Shown in pieces: positions 27,414-38,400 of a stretch of DNA of 64,000 bases (its first letter is position 1; every line of letters starts with the position of its first letter). Position numbers and translations under genes: made by a program. Below the pieces are notes generated by a model. The model had not been told where the DNA came from, searched no databases, and was given only the letters and a program-made list of their open reading frames with translations. Source of the stretch: Flavobacterium sp. CECT 9288 (GTDB lineage Bacteria; Bacteroidota; Bacteroidia; Flavobacteriales; Flavobacteriaceae); contig NZ_OU957226.1 in assembly GCF_918731615.1 (NCBI RefSeq), forward strand, positions 3,163,501 through 3,227,500, read 5' to 3'.

Positions 27414-29906
27414 ATGAATTTAACTTCATTGCGATTTGTGGAGGAGGCAACTCTTCACAAACTTTCGCATTTTCTACCTGCACAAAATCCGTTGAAAGAC
27501 TTTATGCATCATAACACATTACATGCTTTTCAGGACAAAGACTTCTTTACTGCCTTGCAAGAATCATCTGAAATATTTGGTTATAAAACGTTTTTACCGC
27601 TTTCTGATTTTAGAAACAAGCTAAAAAACAACCAAATAAATGCAGCAATTCTTGATAAAATTATTTATCAGAAAAAAGGAGAAGACAACTTTTTATCTTG
27701 GAAAGAAAATGTTATACATAAAAATTACGACGAATCCATTCATCCTAAGATTGGAAAACTTAGAAGTCTTTGGAAAGAAAAATACGCCATAAACTTAGAC
27801 AAATCCACGCATGGTATTCTTTTTAGAATCTTATGTAGTTATTTAGATCAAGGGATTTCTGTTTGGACATTTCCTGTTCATAAAGACGGGTTTTTAGCCT
27901 CCATAAAAGAATTAGACGAAAATGGTGTTTTTAGTATTTTTTCAACGGCAAGAGCTAAGAAATTACTAAAAGAAGACACTTCCATTTATAAATTACTTCA
28001 AATTTTAGTTGGAGAAGGTTTGTATTTTGAAAATTATCTCTTTGATCAACAATTTTCTCATCCTGGATGGAGCGGTATGATTGCAACTTTAGAAAGCAAT
28101 CCCACTTCACTTTTAGATGAAAGAAAAATAACTTTAAAAGAACTTATTACTTTCGAGTTACTTTTAGAAATTGACGCTTTAGATAAAAAATTTGGTGAAA
28201 ATTGGGAACCTTTAATCTCCAAAATCACTTTTGATGCCGAAAATTTATTTTCTCAATCTGCCTATTCAGAATATTTTGAAGTGCTTTCTATTTGGCAAGA
28301 AGCTTTTGAATGGACCTTTTACAACCAAGCCTTAACAGGTTTACAACATAAAACAAGTGTAAAAACATCAAAAGAAACTACAAAATTTCAAGCTTTCTTT
28401 TGTATGGACGACAGAGAATGTTCATTGCGTAGACATATCGAAGCTTTAGAACCTGATGCAAAAACGTTTGGAACTGCTGCGTTTTTTAATTTCGAATTTT
28501 TCTATCAACCTATAAATGGAAAATTCTTTACCAAATTATGTCCAGCACCTGTGACTCCAAAATTTTTAATTAAAGAATTACCGAGAAAAAAGAAAAGCGC
28601 TAAAGATTATCATTACCATAAGAAATCGCATTCTTTAGTATTCGGCTGGCTTATTTCTCAAACTTTAGGATATACCTCAGCGTTTAAATTGTTTTTAAAT
28701 ATTTTTAAACCGAGCATGTCACCAGCCACTTCTTCTTCATTTAAACATTTGAATAAGAAATCGCAATTAGTTATTGAAAACACCAACCCAAAGGAAACTA
28801 TTGAAGGTTTACAAGTTGGTTTTTCAGTTGAAGAAATGGCAAACCGTGTAGAAGGGATTTTAAAAAGTATTGGTTTAGTGGAAAACTTCGCACCTCTTGT
28901 GTATGTGGTTGGCCACGGCGCGACAAGCGTAAACAACACCCATTTTGCGGGTTACGATTGCGGTGCGTGTAGCGGAAGACCAAGTAGTGTGAACGCGAAA
29001 GTATTAAGCTTCGCAGCCAATCATGTAAAAGTTCGTGAAATTTTGGCTGAAAGAGGCATTTTAATTCCAATTGAAACTCAGTTTTTACCCGCTTTACATG
29101 ATACAACTAGAGATGAAATTGTTTTTTACGATGAAGAATTACTTTCTGTAATAAATACTTTTTCACATAAAGAAAACAACAAAACATTCACAGACGCTTT
29201 AGCAAATAATGCCAAAGAACGCTCTAGACGATTTGATACCATAAATTCTAACGAAAGCATTTCAAAAGTACATGAGAAAATAAAAAATCGTTCGGTTTCA
29301 CTATTTGAACCTCGACCTGAATTAAATCATGCAACAAATGCCATGTGTATTGTTGGAAGAAGAAGTGTTTCGGACCATGTATTTCTAGACAGACGTTCGT
29401 TTATGAATTCTTTTGATTATGAAGTAGATCCAAAAGGCGATTATTTAGCTGGAATTTTAAATGCCGTAGCTCCAGTTGGTGGCGGAATTAATTTAGAATA
29501 TTATTTTTCTAGAGTCGACAATCATAAACTCGGCGCAGGTTCCAAATTACCTCATAATGTAATGGGATTAATTGGCGTTGCGAATGGAATTGACGGCGAT
29601 TTACGACCAGGTTTACCTAGTCAAATGATTGAAGTTCACGATCCATTACGATTATTAATTGTAGTAGAACATTTTCCTGAAATTGTAAAATATGCCATAA
29701 CAAAAGTTCCCGCAACTTACGAATGGTTTATCAATAATTGGGTTAATTTGGTTGCCTTACATCCAGAAACTAAAGAACTATATCGTTTTGTGAATGGTGA
29801 ATTTGAAATTTATAAACCCGTTTTTTATAACATACAAACTATCGATAATTCTTTGGAATATGCGATAACGAGTTCGGAAAATTTAAACATAACGCTACTA
29901 AAATAA
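27414..29906 (+). CDS. dabA: probable inorganic carbon transporter subunit DabA
   Basis: DabA (DUF2309) is the carbonic-anhydrase-like subunit of the DAB energy-coupled bicarbonate/CO2 accumulation complex, working with a membrane subunit. At 830 residues it matches the family. The zinc and active-site residues known from the Halothiobacillus protein can be aligned: Cys330 and Asp332 in FFCMDDREC, and His501 with Cys516 in VVGHGATS...YDCGACSG, with the same 2- and 15-residue spacings. The stop is followed by dabB after 1 bp, so both are cotranscribed. The whole dab-SulP segment looks more AT-rich, with heavier TTA use, than lepA. Confidence 0.92.
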   Translation: MNLTSLRFVEEATLHKLSHFLPAQNPLKDFMHHNTLHAFQDKDFFTALQESSEIFGYKTFLPLSDFRNKLKNNQINAAILDKIIYQKKGEDNFLSWKENVIHKNYDESIHPKIGKLRSLWKEKYAINLDKSTHGILFRILCSYLDQGISVWTFPVHKDGFLASIKELDENGVFSIFSTARAKKLLKEDTSIYKLLQILVGEGLYFENYLFDQQFSHPGWSGMIATLESNPTSLLDERKITLKELITFELLLEIDALDKKFGENWEPLISKITFDAENLFSQSAYSEYFEVLSIWQEAFEWTFYNQALTGLQHKTSVKTSKETTKFQAFFCMDDRECSLRRHIEALEPDAKTFGTAAFFNFEFFYQPINGKFFTKLCPAPVTPKFLIKELPRKKKSAKDYHYHKKSHSLVFGWLISQTLGYTSAFKLFLNIFKPSMSPATSSSFKHLNKKSQLVIENTNPKETIEGLQVGFSVEEMANRVEGILKSIGLVENFAPLVYVVGHGATSVNNTHFAGYDCGACSGRPSSVNAKVLSFAANHVKVREILAERGILIPIETQFLPALHDTTRDEIVFYDEELLSVINTFSHKENNKTFTDALANNAKERSRRFDTINSNESISKVHEKIKNRSVSLFEPRPELNHATNAMCIVGRRSVSDHVFLDRRSFMNSFDYEVDPKGDYLAGILNAVAPVGGGINLEYYFSRVDNHKLGAGSKLPHNVMGLIGVANGIDGDLRPGLPSQMIEVHDPLRLLIVVEHFPEIVKYAITKVPATYEWFINNWVNLVALHPETKELYRFVNGEFEIYKPVFYNIQTIDNSLEYAITSSENLNITLLK

Positions 29907-29907
29907 G

Positions 29908-31779
29908 ATGATGACAAATGAATTTTTATTAGTATTTATCATCATTCCTATTGTAGGATTTTTGATTAGTTTTTTTATTCCTGAAAAGAAAGAGTCTTGG
30001 TTATCTTGGACGGCATTTACAACCGTTTTTGTTCAGTTTTTAGTGCTATGCGTTTTTATTTCCTATTGGATAATTAACGGCAGCAAAGATTTAAATTTAT
30101 TCGAAGTTTCTTTAGTCAAAACAAATGACTACGACTTCTTCATAGATTTTTATTTCGACAAAGTAACAGCTGTTTATTTATTCATTGGTGCTTTATTAAC
30201 CTCAATGATAACAACATATAGTCGCTATTATTTACATCGAGAAAAAGGATACAAACGTTTTTTTATTACTGTTTTATTCTTCTTTTTTGGATATAATTTA
30301 GCCATTTTATCAGGAAATTTTGAAACCTTATTTATTGGTTGGGAAATTATCGGAATTTCATCATTTTTACTAATTGGTTTTTACAGAGAACGTTATTTAC
30401 CTGTAAAAAATGCGTTCCGAGTATTTTCAATCTATAGAATTGGTGATGTGGGAATTATTTTAGCGATGTGGGCCAGTCATCATTTGTTTCATGAAAACAT
30501 CACTTTTATCCGACTGCATAATTACGAATTGGTCAACGAACATTTGCAAAATCATACCTTAATCGGTTCATTTATTGCCTTATGTTTGGCGTGTGCAGCA
30601 GCAGTAAAATCTGCTCAAGTACCTTTTTCTTCTTGGTTACCAAGAGCTATGGAAGGTCCTACGCCATCAAGTGCTATTTTTTACGGTTCACTTTCGGTGC
30701 ATTTAGGTGCTTTTTTAATGTTACGAACCATGCCTTTTTGGGAACACCAAACGTCTATGCGAATTGCCATTGGTGTGATGGGATTTACCACAAGTATCAT
30801 TACCACTTTGATTGCTAGAGTACAATCCTCCGTAAAAAGTCAAATTGCTTATAGTTCGATTTCTCAAATTGGATTGATATTTATTGAAATTGCTTTAGGA
30901 TTCGAAACATTAGCTTTATTTCATATAGCTGGAAATGCGTTTTTAAGAACCTATCAATTATTGGTTTCACCATCTGTGGTAAGTTATTTAATCCGAGAAC
31001 AATTTTACAATTTCGTACCTAAACAAGTAAGCAAAAGTATCATTCCTAAAAAAATAGAAAATGCTTTATATGTGTTAAGTTTAAACGAATTTCACTTGGA
31101 AAAAATCATTAGAATTTTCCTGTGGAATCCATTAAACACAATTGGTAACAAATTAAATTTCTTAAACCTAAGAAAATTATTCTTTTTGTTTTTAAGCACG
31201 TATTTAGCAGGAAGCATCACTTTGTATTACAAAAATTCCATTCCAAGTTACGTGACTAATTATTTACCTGAAGTTTTCGCTACCATTGGATTGGTATTCG
31301 TTTTCAAAGCCTTTTCAGAAAGGAAAAGTCCGTTTGTGGCTTGGCTACTAATTGTTTTTAATCATTTCTGGATTGTGTTAGCCATTTTGTTTAACGAAAA
31401 AGTAAGCTATTACGAAATATCCCTTTATATCACAGGAATTGTAATTGCGGGAACTATTGGTTACATCGCTTTATTGAAATTAAAAACAATGGAAAAAAGA
31501 ATTTTATTAAGTCAACATTCTGGACACGTTTATGAACATCCAAAATTTGCTTTCTTTTTCTTATTAGCAGCACTTGGCGTTACCGGTTTTCCTATCACTT
31601 CCACTTTTATTGGCGAAGATTTATTGTTTAGCCATATTGAAAGTCACCAAGTAGTTTTAGCTTTTTTAGTGGCAAGTAGTTTTGTGGTTTCTGGAATTGC
31701 TGGCGTTAGAATTTACACCAGACTTTTCTTAGGAACACACATCAAAACCTATCACGAATTACCTTATAAATCATCATAA
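29908..31779 (+). CDS. dabB: DabB: NuoL-like proton-conducting membrane subunit
   Basis: A 623-residue polytopic membrane protein of the NADH-quinone oxidoreductase subunit L/Mrp antiporter superfamily. The central Proton_antipo_M region shows GWEIIGISSFLLIGFYRERY and AAAVKSAQVPFSSWLPRAM (about residues 228-246) with the lysine used in proton translocation. Next to dabA, it is the cation-conducting DabB partner that powers CO2 hydration, rather than a complex I subunit; no nuo genes are nearby. There are at least 12 hydrophobic helices. ATG ATG at 29908 and 29911 are both possible starts. Confidence 0.9.
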   Translation: MMTNEFLLVFIIIPIVGFLISFFIPEKKESWLSWTAFTTVFVQFLVLCVFISYWIINGSKDLNLFEVSLVKTNDYDFFIDFYFDKVTAVYLFIGALLTSMITTYSRYYLHREKGYKRFFITVLFFFFGYNLAILSGNFETLFIGWEIIGISSFLLIGFYRERYLPVKNAFRVFSIYRIGDVGIILAMWASHHLFHENITFIRLHNYELVNEHLQNHTLIGSFIALCLACAAAVKSAQVPFSSWLPRAMEGPTPSSAIFYGSLSVHLGAFLMLRTMPFWEHQTSMRIAIGVMGFTTSIITTLIARVQSSVKSQIAYSSISQIGLIFIEIALGFETLALFHIAGNAFLRTYQLLVSPSVVSYLIREQFYNFVPKQVSKSIIPKKIENALYVLSLNEFHLEKIIRIFLWNPLNTIGNKLNFLNLRKLFFLFLSTYLAGSITLYYKNSIPSYVTNYLPEVFATIGLVFVFKAFSERKSPFVAWLLIVFNHFWIVLAILFNEKVSYYEISLYITGIVIAGTIGYIALLKLKTMEKRILLSQHSGHVYEHPKFAFFFLLAALGVTGFPITSTFIGEDLLFSHIESHQVVLAFLVASSFVVSGIAGVRIYTRLFLGTHIKTYHELPYKSS

Positions 31780-31857
31780 GAAGAAATAAGATTACAGACG
31801 AAAGATTATAGACTTTTCGTAAATATTTAAATTATAAATAAAAACACATTCATTTCT

Positions 31858-33465
31858 ATGAACTCAAAAATAAAAAAATTCATCCCTGCAGACGGAATTG
31901 CGGGATTAAAAGAAAATTTCTCATCAGATGCCATATCTGGTTTTATCGTATTTTTATTAGCGCTTCCTTTAAGTTTAGGAATTGCCAAAGCATCAGAATT
32001 TCCACCAATTATGGGATTAATTACTGCCATTATTGGTGGTTTATTAGTCAGTTTAATTTCAGGTTCACGATTAACTATAAAAGGACCAGCTGCTGGATTA
32101 ATCGTAATTGTAGCTAGCGCAGTTGCCGAATTTGGAAAAGGCGACCCGATTTTAGGTTGGAAATTAGCCTTAGGAGCCATGGTAATTGCGGGTTTTGTTC
32201 AAATTTTATTTGGCGTTTTAAAACTAGGAAAACTTGCCGATTTCTTTCCACTTTCAGCCATTCATGGTATGTTAGCCGCCATTGGAATTATTATTATTGC
32301 GAAACAAATTCCGGTATTATTAAATGACAATCCTACCTTAGCAAAAGGAAAAGGTCCTTTAGAATTATTAGCTAACATTCCGAATTTCATTATGAATTTA
32401 GACTATAAAGCTACTATTATTGGTGTGGTGAGTTTAGCCATTATGTTAGGTTGGCCATATATCAAAAACAAGTATATCAAAATGTTTCCAGCACCACTTG
32501 TAGTTTTATTATTCGCTATTCCTGCAGAATTATATATGGATTTCGCTCATACAGAACCGGCTTATTCTTTGGTAAAAATTGGAAATTTAGTAGATAACAT
32601 TAATTTCAATGCTAGTTTTGAAGGAATTTCACAAACAGGAACTTTTATCAAATTCGTAATTATGTTTGCTTTGGTTGGAACTTTAGAAAGTTTATTAACT
32701 GTAAAAGCAATAGATTTAGTTGATCCTTTCAAAAGAAAATCGAACGCTAATAAAGATTTAATTGCGGTTGGAATTGGAAATGTTTTCGCTGCTTTTTTAG
32801 GTGGTTTACCAATGATTGCTGAAGTAGCACGTAGTTCTTCAAATGTGAACAATGGTGGAAAAACACGTTGGGCGAATTTCTTCCATGGTTTTTTCATTTT
32901 AGCCTTTTTATTAGTCGCTTCCCCATTATTAGAAATGATTCCGAATGCCGCATTAGCAGCCATGTTAGTTACGGTTGGAATAAAATTAGCGCATCCAAAA
33001 GAATTCATTCATACATTTGAAATAGGAAAAGAACAATTAGCTATATTTTTAGTGACTATTTTCTTTACTTTGTTTGAAGATTTATTAGTGGGTATTGCTG
33101 CCGGTATGGTTTTAAACATGATCATTCACTTATTACACGGAACTCCAATTTCATCATTTTTTAAAGCGCCAACTGAAGTCGCTTTCGAAGGAAATGAGTA
33201 TTTAGTAACGATTAGTAAAGCTGCAATTTTTACAAATTTTTTAGGAATTAAAAGAAAATTAGAAGAAATCCCATACGGATTTAATGTTACTATCGACTTG
33301 AAAAACACTAAGCTTGTAGACAATTCTGTTATGGAAAACTTAGAACATTTTGTTCATGATTATGAATCGAATGGAGGAAAAGTAACCATTAAAGGATTAG
33401 AAAACCATACTGCTTTCTCCGCTCATCCAAAATCGTCTAGAAAAAATTTAAATTTTATAAATTAA
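31858..33465 (+). CDS. SulP-family inorganic anion transporter
   Basis: A 535-residue SulP (SLC26-like) transporter with 10-12 helices and a C-terminal STAS domain (about residues 440-520, FNVTIDLKNTKLVDNSVMEN). The N-terminal motif FIVFLLALPLSLGIAKAS and GPAAGLIVIVASAVAEFG form the anion site region. SulP members move sulfate or, in the BicA group, bicarbonate with sodium. Directly downstream of dabAB, bicarbonate uptake is the likelier role; this is inferred from context. The DUF2490 gene follows after 3 bp. Confidence 0.87.
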   Translation: MNSKIKKFIPADGIAGLKENFSSDAISGFIVFLLALPLSLGIAKASEFPPIMGLITAIIGGLLVSLISGSRLTIKGPAAGLIVIVASAVAEFGKGDPILGWKLALGAMVIAGFVQILFGVLKLGKLADFFPLSAIHGMLAAIGIIIIAKQIPVLLNDNPTLAKGKGPLELLANIPNFIMNLDYKATIIGVVSLAIMLGWPYIKNKYIKMFPAPLVVLLFAIPAELYMDFAHTEPAYSLVKIGNLVDNINFNASFEGISQTGTFIKFVIMFALVGTLESLLTVKAIDLVDPFKRKSNANKDLIAVGIGNVFAAFLGGLPMIAEVARSSSNVNNGGKTRWANFFHGFFILAFLLVASPLLEMIPNAALAAMLVTVGIKLAHPKEFIHTFEIGKEQLAIFLVTIFFTLFEDLLVGIAAGMVLNMIIHLLHGTPISSFFKAPTEVAFEGNEYLVTISKAAIFTNFLGIKRKLEEIPYGFNVTIDLKNTKLVDNSVMENLEHFVHDYESNGGKVTIKGLENHTAFSAHPKSSRKNLNFIN

Positions 33466-33468
33466 CAA

Positions 33469-34227
33469 ATGAAAAAATATAGACATTTCTTAGTAGCTCT
33501 CGTTGGGCTACTAGGAATTCTGTTGCCAAATAGTTCAAACGCACAAGTAAAAACAAGTAATAACGATGTTTGGTTTCATTATGTTGGAAAAAACATGTTA
33601 AGCCAAAAGTTATCGTTTACACTAGAAGCCACTATGCGATATGCCAACGGGGTTTCAGAAAAGCAACAATATTTTGTGAGACCCTCTTTTGATTATCAGT
33701 TTACTAATAAATTCAATGGTAGTATTGGTTATTCGCATTACAACACCTATGTATATGGAAGTCCGTCTTTAAACAAAACAGACATTCCTGAAGATCATGT
33801 TTGGATTCAAGGAACGTTTGTGCATTCTAAAGGAAAATTCAAATTTACACATCGTTTAAGAGATGAATTTAGATTTGTAGGCATACCAATTAAAAACGGA
33901 TCAGATTATTCAATTGATCAATACGATTACCGAAACAGATTGCGATATATGTTCTTGATGAATTATACTTTAACGAAAAAAGAAGATAAAGTCAAATTGT
34001 TCGGAATTCTGGGCGATGAAGCTTTTTTTAATTTGGGTTCCAATGCTGGAAAAACTTTCTTCAATCAAAATAGAATTATTGGAGGTTTAGGCTATAATAT
34101 TGATAAAAACCAACAAATTCAATTGAGTTACATCCATCAAAATATTTGGAATTATACGAATACGTTACAAGAAAGTAATCCAACCGTTAGGATATCCTAC
34201 ATCACTAACATTAGTTTGTTTAAATAA
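33469..34227 (+). CDS. DUF2490-family outer membrane beta-barrel protein
   Basis: A 252-residue exported protein with a signal peptide (about residues 1-25, ending SNA) and alternating beta-strands typical of a small outer membrane barrel, such as KLSFTLEATMRYANG, FNGSIGYSHYNTYVYG and QIQLSYIHQNIWNYTN; the last residue is not aromatic (SLFK), but an aromatic Phe is next to it. The DUF2490 family has no assigned function. As the last gene of the dabA-dabB-SulP transcript it might form a pore for small anions; that is inference. Confidence 0.8.
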   Translation: MKKYRHFLVALVGLLGILLPNSSNAQVKTSNNDVWFHYVGKNMLSQKLSFTLEATMRYANGVSEKQQYFVRPSFDYQFTNKFNGSIGYSHYNTYVYGSPSLNKTDIPEDHVWIQGTFVHSKGKFKFTHRLRDEFRFVGIPIKNGSDYSIDQYDYRNRLRYMFLMNYTLTKKEDKVKLFGILGDEAFFNLGSNAGKTFFNQNRIIGGLGYNIDKNQQIQLSYIHQNIWNYTNTLQESNPTVRISYITNISLFK

Positions 34228-34392
34228 ATGTATACTTTGAAAGAAGTAGTGTTTTGATCAAATAAGAGATCTATATTTCACATTCCTATTATACAAAAAT
34301 GATGGAGCAAAATCGACCAACTTTTGTAAGCTATAAATTAGTACTATTAGATTAAGGAGTATTTATAAAACACCATCCTACTGATTTCTTAT

Positions 34393-34430
34393 AAAACCCA
34401 ATAACGAAAGTTATTGGGTTTTATTTTTTT
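34393..34430. terminator. bidirectional terminator between the dab operon and pfkB
   Basis: AAAACCCAATAAC and GTTATTGGGTTTT form a 13-bp perfect stem with a GAAA tetraloop, followed by T-rich sequence on the plus strand. It lies 165 bp after the DUF2490 stop and directly beyond the pfkB stop. Confidence 0.85.
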
Positions 34431-35352
34431 ACATTTCACCCAACAATTGAATCACATCTTCCGTTTTAAACAATTGAGTTCCTTCGTTCATAGTTGCTGC
34501 AGAACCACAAGCAACTCCCATTTGTATCACTTCTTTTAAAGTTTTGTTTTGAGACAATGCCCACACCATACCACCCACCATACTGTCACCAGCTCCTACG
34601 GTACTTTTCTTTTCTACTTTTGGTGCTTGAACAAAATGAGTTTCGTCTTGAGTTACTAAAATGGCTCCATCAGCTCCTAGTGAAACTACAACAATTTCAG
34701 CACTTTTATTTTCTATTAATTGTTTGGCCGCTTTCTCAACCTCTGGAAATTCTAATCGATCTACACCAATTAACTTTGCTAATTCTCCAATGTTGGGCTT
34801 TATCAAGTAGACTCCTGTTTCTAAAACTTTTTTCAGTGGTTCACCAGATGTATCTACAATAACTTTGATGTTAGAGGCTTTAGCTATTTGGGCTATTTGT
34901 TGGTAAAAATCAGTTGCTAATCCTTCATTTAAGCTTCCGCTTATTACCAAGTAACCCGTTTGCAACGTTTTTACTTTTTGCAAAATTTCATCTTGTTCAG
35001 CTGGAGACAACTCATTTCCTGGAAAACCAAAACGGTATTGCGATTGTGTTTCTGAATCAAAAGCAATAAAATTTTCTCGTGTCCAGCTTTTAGTTCTTAT
35101 TAATTCAAATTGCAAACCTTCTTTTGTAATTAATTCTTCGAGCAATTCGCCAGAAGAACCTCCAGAAGTAAAAATGCATTTGGACGTACCTCCAAGTTTT
35201 GCAATGGCTTTCGAAACATTGATTCCGCCACCACCAGCGTCATAGCGTGGTTTTCCACATCTAATTTTTTGCTCAGCGATAAGTCCTGCAAAATGAGTTG
35301 ATTTATCTAAGGAAGGATTTATGGTCAGTGTTACAATGGGTTTCGTTTTCAT
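34429..35352 (-). CDS. pfkB: PfkB-type hexose-phosphate kinase (1-phosphofructokinase family)
   Basis: A 307-residue ribokinase-fold sugar kinase. The N-terminal VTLTINPSLDKSTHF and the GGGGINVSKAIAKLGG signature, plus the C-terminal ATP/anion-hole motif GAGDSMVGGM with catalytic Asp, place it in the 1-phosphofructokinase/PfkB group (phosphofructokinase 2, tagatose-6-phosphate kinase, FruK). It probably phosphorylates a fructose phosphate; the exact substrate is not settled by sequence. It is monocistronic, with hairpins on both sides. Confidence 0.85.
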   Translation of the reverse strand: MKTKPIVTLTINPSLDKSTHFAGLIAEQKIRCGKPRYDAGGGGINVSKAIAKLGGTSKCIFTSGGSSGELLEELITKEGLQFELIRTKSWTRENFIAFDSETQSQYRFGFPGNELSPAEQDEILQKVKTLQTGYLVISGSLNEGLATDFYQQIAQIAKASNIKVIVDTSGEPLKKVLETGVYLIKPNIGELAKLIGVDRLEFPEVEKAAKQLIENKSAEIVVVSLGADGAILVTQDETHFVQAPKVEKKSTVGAGDSMVGGMVWALSQNKTLKEVIQMGVACGSAATMNEGTQLFKTEDVIQLLGEM

Positions 35353-35390
35353 GTAATTAAATTGTTGAAAGAAATATAAATTTAGTCAAA

Positions 35391-35421
35391 AAAAAGCGAA
35401 ATCTATATAGACTTCGCTTTC
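35391..35421 (-). terminator. terminator of the ABC permease-M1 peptidase gene
   Basis: On the minus strand AGCGAAGTCTATA pairs with TATAGATTTCGCT (one G-U pair), followed by a run of T. It lies just after the stop at 35425. Confidence 0.75.
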
Positions 35422-35424
35422 TTT

Positions 35425-38400
35425 TTACAATTTCCTTCTGTTATCATCAGAATTTGTATCGATCAACTTATTATAAGGGTCAACGCCAACTTCTGTAGGT
35501 TTTTCGTTCACCATCAACACCACTGTATTATCAATAGTATTAATTTTTAATTTTTTTAGATACAATTCTTTATCTGTTTTTTTTCCTTTAATGGTTTGCT
35601 CCGAAAAAATTCCAATTTCTACATAGTCTTGTAAAGGAAACGATTCTGTAGGATACTTGTCGCCTTTCCTAGTGAACTTTAATGTTTTTCCTTTAGGATC
35701 TGTGAAGATTCTTTTTCCTTCCTTGTCAGCTTTATACTTTGAAACTTCAAACTGAATCGTAACTTGAAATTTGCCATTTGGCATTTTTTTAGAAGTCACA
35801 TTACTAATTCTGTTATCGTATAAAGTTATTGTCTCAAACATATCATTAATAACATATTGTAACGAATCTGGAGTTGCTTTTTTCAATTCGTTAACTAATT
35901 CTATTGAGTTGGTATAGGGAGCGTCTTGAAAAGCCACCTTACTTATATAACTCTTTAAGGTATTGTTCATTTTCTGTTCTCCAATATAATCACTTAAGGC
36001 ATACAATACCAATGATCCTTTCTCATAATGAATGTATTGTTGGTTTTCGTTAAACATTAAAGGTTGTTCTTTTTTGCTTTCAAAAGTTCGTCCTTGTAAA
36101 TATTTATCTAGTGCGTCTTTTAAAAATCGTCGCATTTTAGATTTTCCATATGTTTGTTCTAAAACTTTTAATGAACTGTATTCTGACAAACTCTCAGAGA
36201 GTAATGTTGCCCCTTGAACATTGCCACCTATAACTTGGTGAGCCCACCACTGATGTGCTACCTCGTGTGATGTAACTGCAAAAGGATAATCAACAGCGTC
36301 TTGATTGTCGTCATTTACATCAGCTATAAAACCTATGGCTTCAGAGTAAGGGATCGTATTAGCAAATGATTGTGCAAATTGACCTTGTGTTTTAGGATAT
36401 TCAATAATTCGAACTTGTTTGTGCTGGTACGGACTGAAATTTTTAGTATAATACTCTAGGGATTTCTTTACACCTGCAATCATTCGATTTAAGTTGTATT
36501 CGTGTCCTTTGTGGTAATATATTTCAATATTTACATTTTTCCATTTGTCTCGTTTAACCTCATATCGAGCAGAGTTAAAAGCATAGAAATTAAGCATTTT
36601 TTTATCCATTTTATAATGGAAATAATTTCGTCCGTTTTTTTGCCATTTCTTTTTTAAATAACCAGGTGCTATAGCTGTTTGATCTCCAGAGGTACTTACT
36701 GTGGTTTCAAATGTTAACCAATCCGCATCAGAACTGATATAAGTGTTTTTCCTAGCAATACTATCTGTTGGTTTAGCCATTCTATCTTTTGGTTTCAGCC
36801 CGTATTTTTTTCGAACATCATCATCTGTCAATTCACTTGAAGCTGAATATCCTAGAGAAGGAAAAATATCATTATTAATAAACGTTCCATTATATAAAAC
36901 AGGAGAGTTATTTTTAAAGAAAGTATTTGGCTTATTCTTTACAACAAAACTCATTTGGATAGAGTCACCAGGTTGCAGTGCTTGCTCTAATTTATATATG
37001 TTAAAATTATAAAGTGTATCCTTAGAAACCAACTTGTTTTTGACATTGAAACTAACTTGGGTTCCTTCTTTATAATCCACCAAAATAGAGTCAATTACTT
37101 GAGTTGATTTATTTTTTAAAATGTATTTCCCATTAGCAACAAAATTGCGTTCCTCTGGAAACAAATCCATATCAATTTTAATATCTGTAATTCTTGGTTG
37201 AATTTTGTTCTCGAACTTTTTGTATTTCTTTTCCCAATTTACAATTTCTAGCTCCTGTTCGTTACCGCTTTTATTTTCGTTTAAAATATTATCTTGATAA
37301 TACAACGCTCCACCAATTCCTAAAAAAACGAATGTTGCCGCTACCAGTAGCAATGCAATTTGCTTTGTAAATCTGATTTTAAAATCAGACCAACGACCCT
37401 TAAAAGATTGTACCGTACCTCTAGTCCAAAAAAGTAATGCTAAACCAAAGAAAATAATTCCAAGTGCTAACCAATATATTTTATAGAGAAAATAAGATGA
37501 CAATCTGTGACCGTAACCATTCATATCAGAAAAACTATAACCCGTATCGCTATTAAACTGATAAATTAGTTGTTCAACCCCTATTGCTGGCAGAAAACTT
37601 AATCCTATGTAAAAAAGTAAAAGGATAAAGAATCCTAACAAATAGTTTTTAACTAATGTTTGAATAAGAACTGCCATTAATGCCCAAATTATATATTCGA
37701 TCCATTTTAAGGCATACAATTCAAATAGATAATGACCTATTTCAAAATTAAAATAACCTTTATACACCTGAAACAAAATCCCCGAAAACATAATTACTAA
37801 AAGTAATACCATTTGCATTTTGACAATGGCAATAAACTTTGACAAAAGTAAAACCCAGTTAGGAGTAGGTGTTACATCTATTAAATGAAACATTCTAGTG
37901 GTAGTAGCACGATGAATTAAAATCCCAGAAAAAAGAAAGGTTAAAATATTGATAAACAACCCAAAAGTACTTCCCGGAATTTCGAGCATTTGCCAAGTAA
38001 CCGGATAGGTTTCTGTTCCAAAAAATGCACCCGAAGACAAAGCTGTAATTAAAATAAAAAGCATTCCTACAAGCACAATGCTGATAAATATCCAGTTTTT
38101 CACAATAAATTTAAAATCTACTTGAGATAAACTCCAAGCTGTTTTCAAATTTTGTTTGGTTGAATAATCATACCCTACTTTAGGCAAGTTGACTTTAGTA
38201 ATTCCACCAAAATTGTTCTTCGTAATACGCTCATTATCTTTACTTTTTCTTAGTGTTAATGCTGTTTGAGTAAATGAAAAATAGCGGTACATAAGACCTA
38301 GAATTACCATAGAAACAGTCAACCAAATTGCCCTATTGTAAATAATAGCTCCCTTAAAAGGCAGTAAATTTTCGTTTTTCTCGTAAACAGTCCAATACTT

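Noticed and set aside
31827..32180. Minus-strand frame opposite the SulP gene
   Set aside because: The composition is a shadow of hydrophobic codons on the plus strand; the SulP gene is certain.
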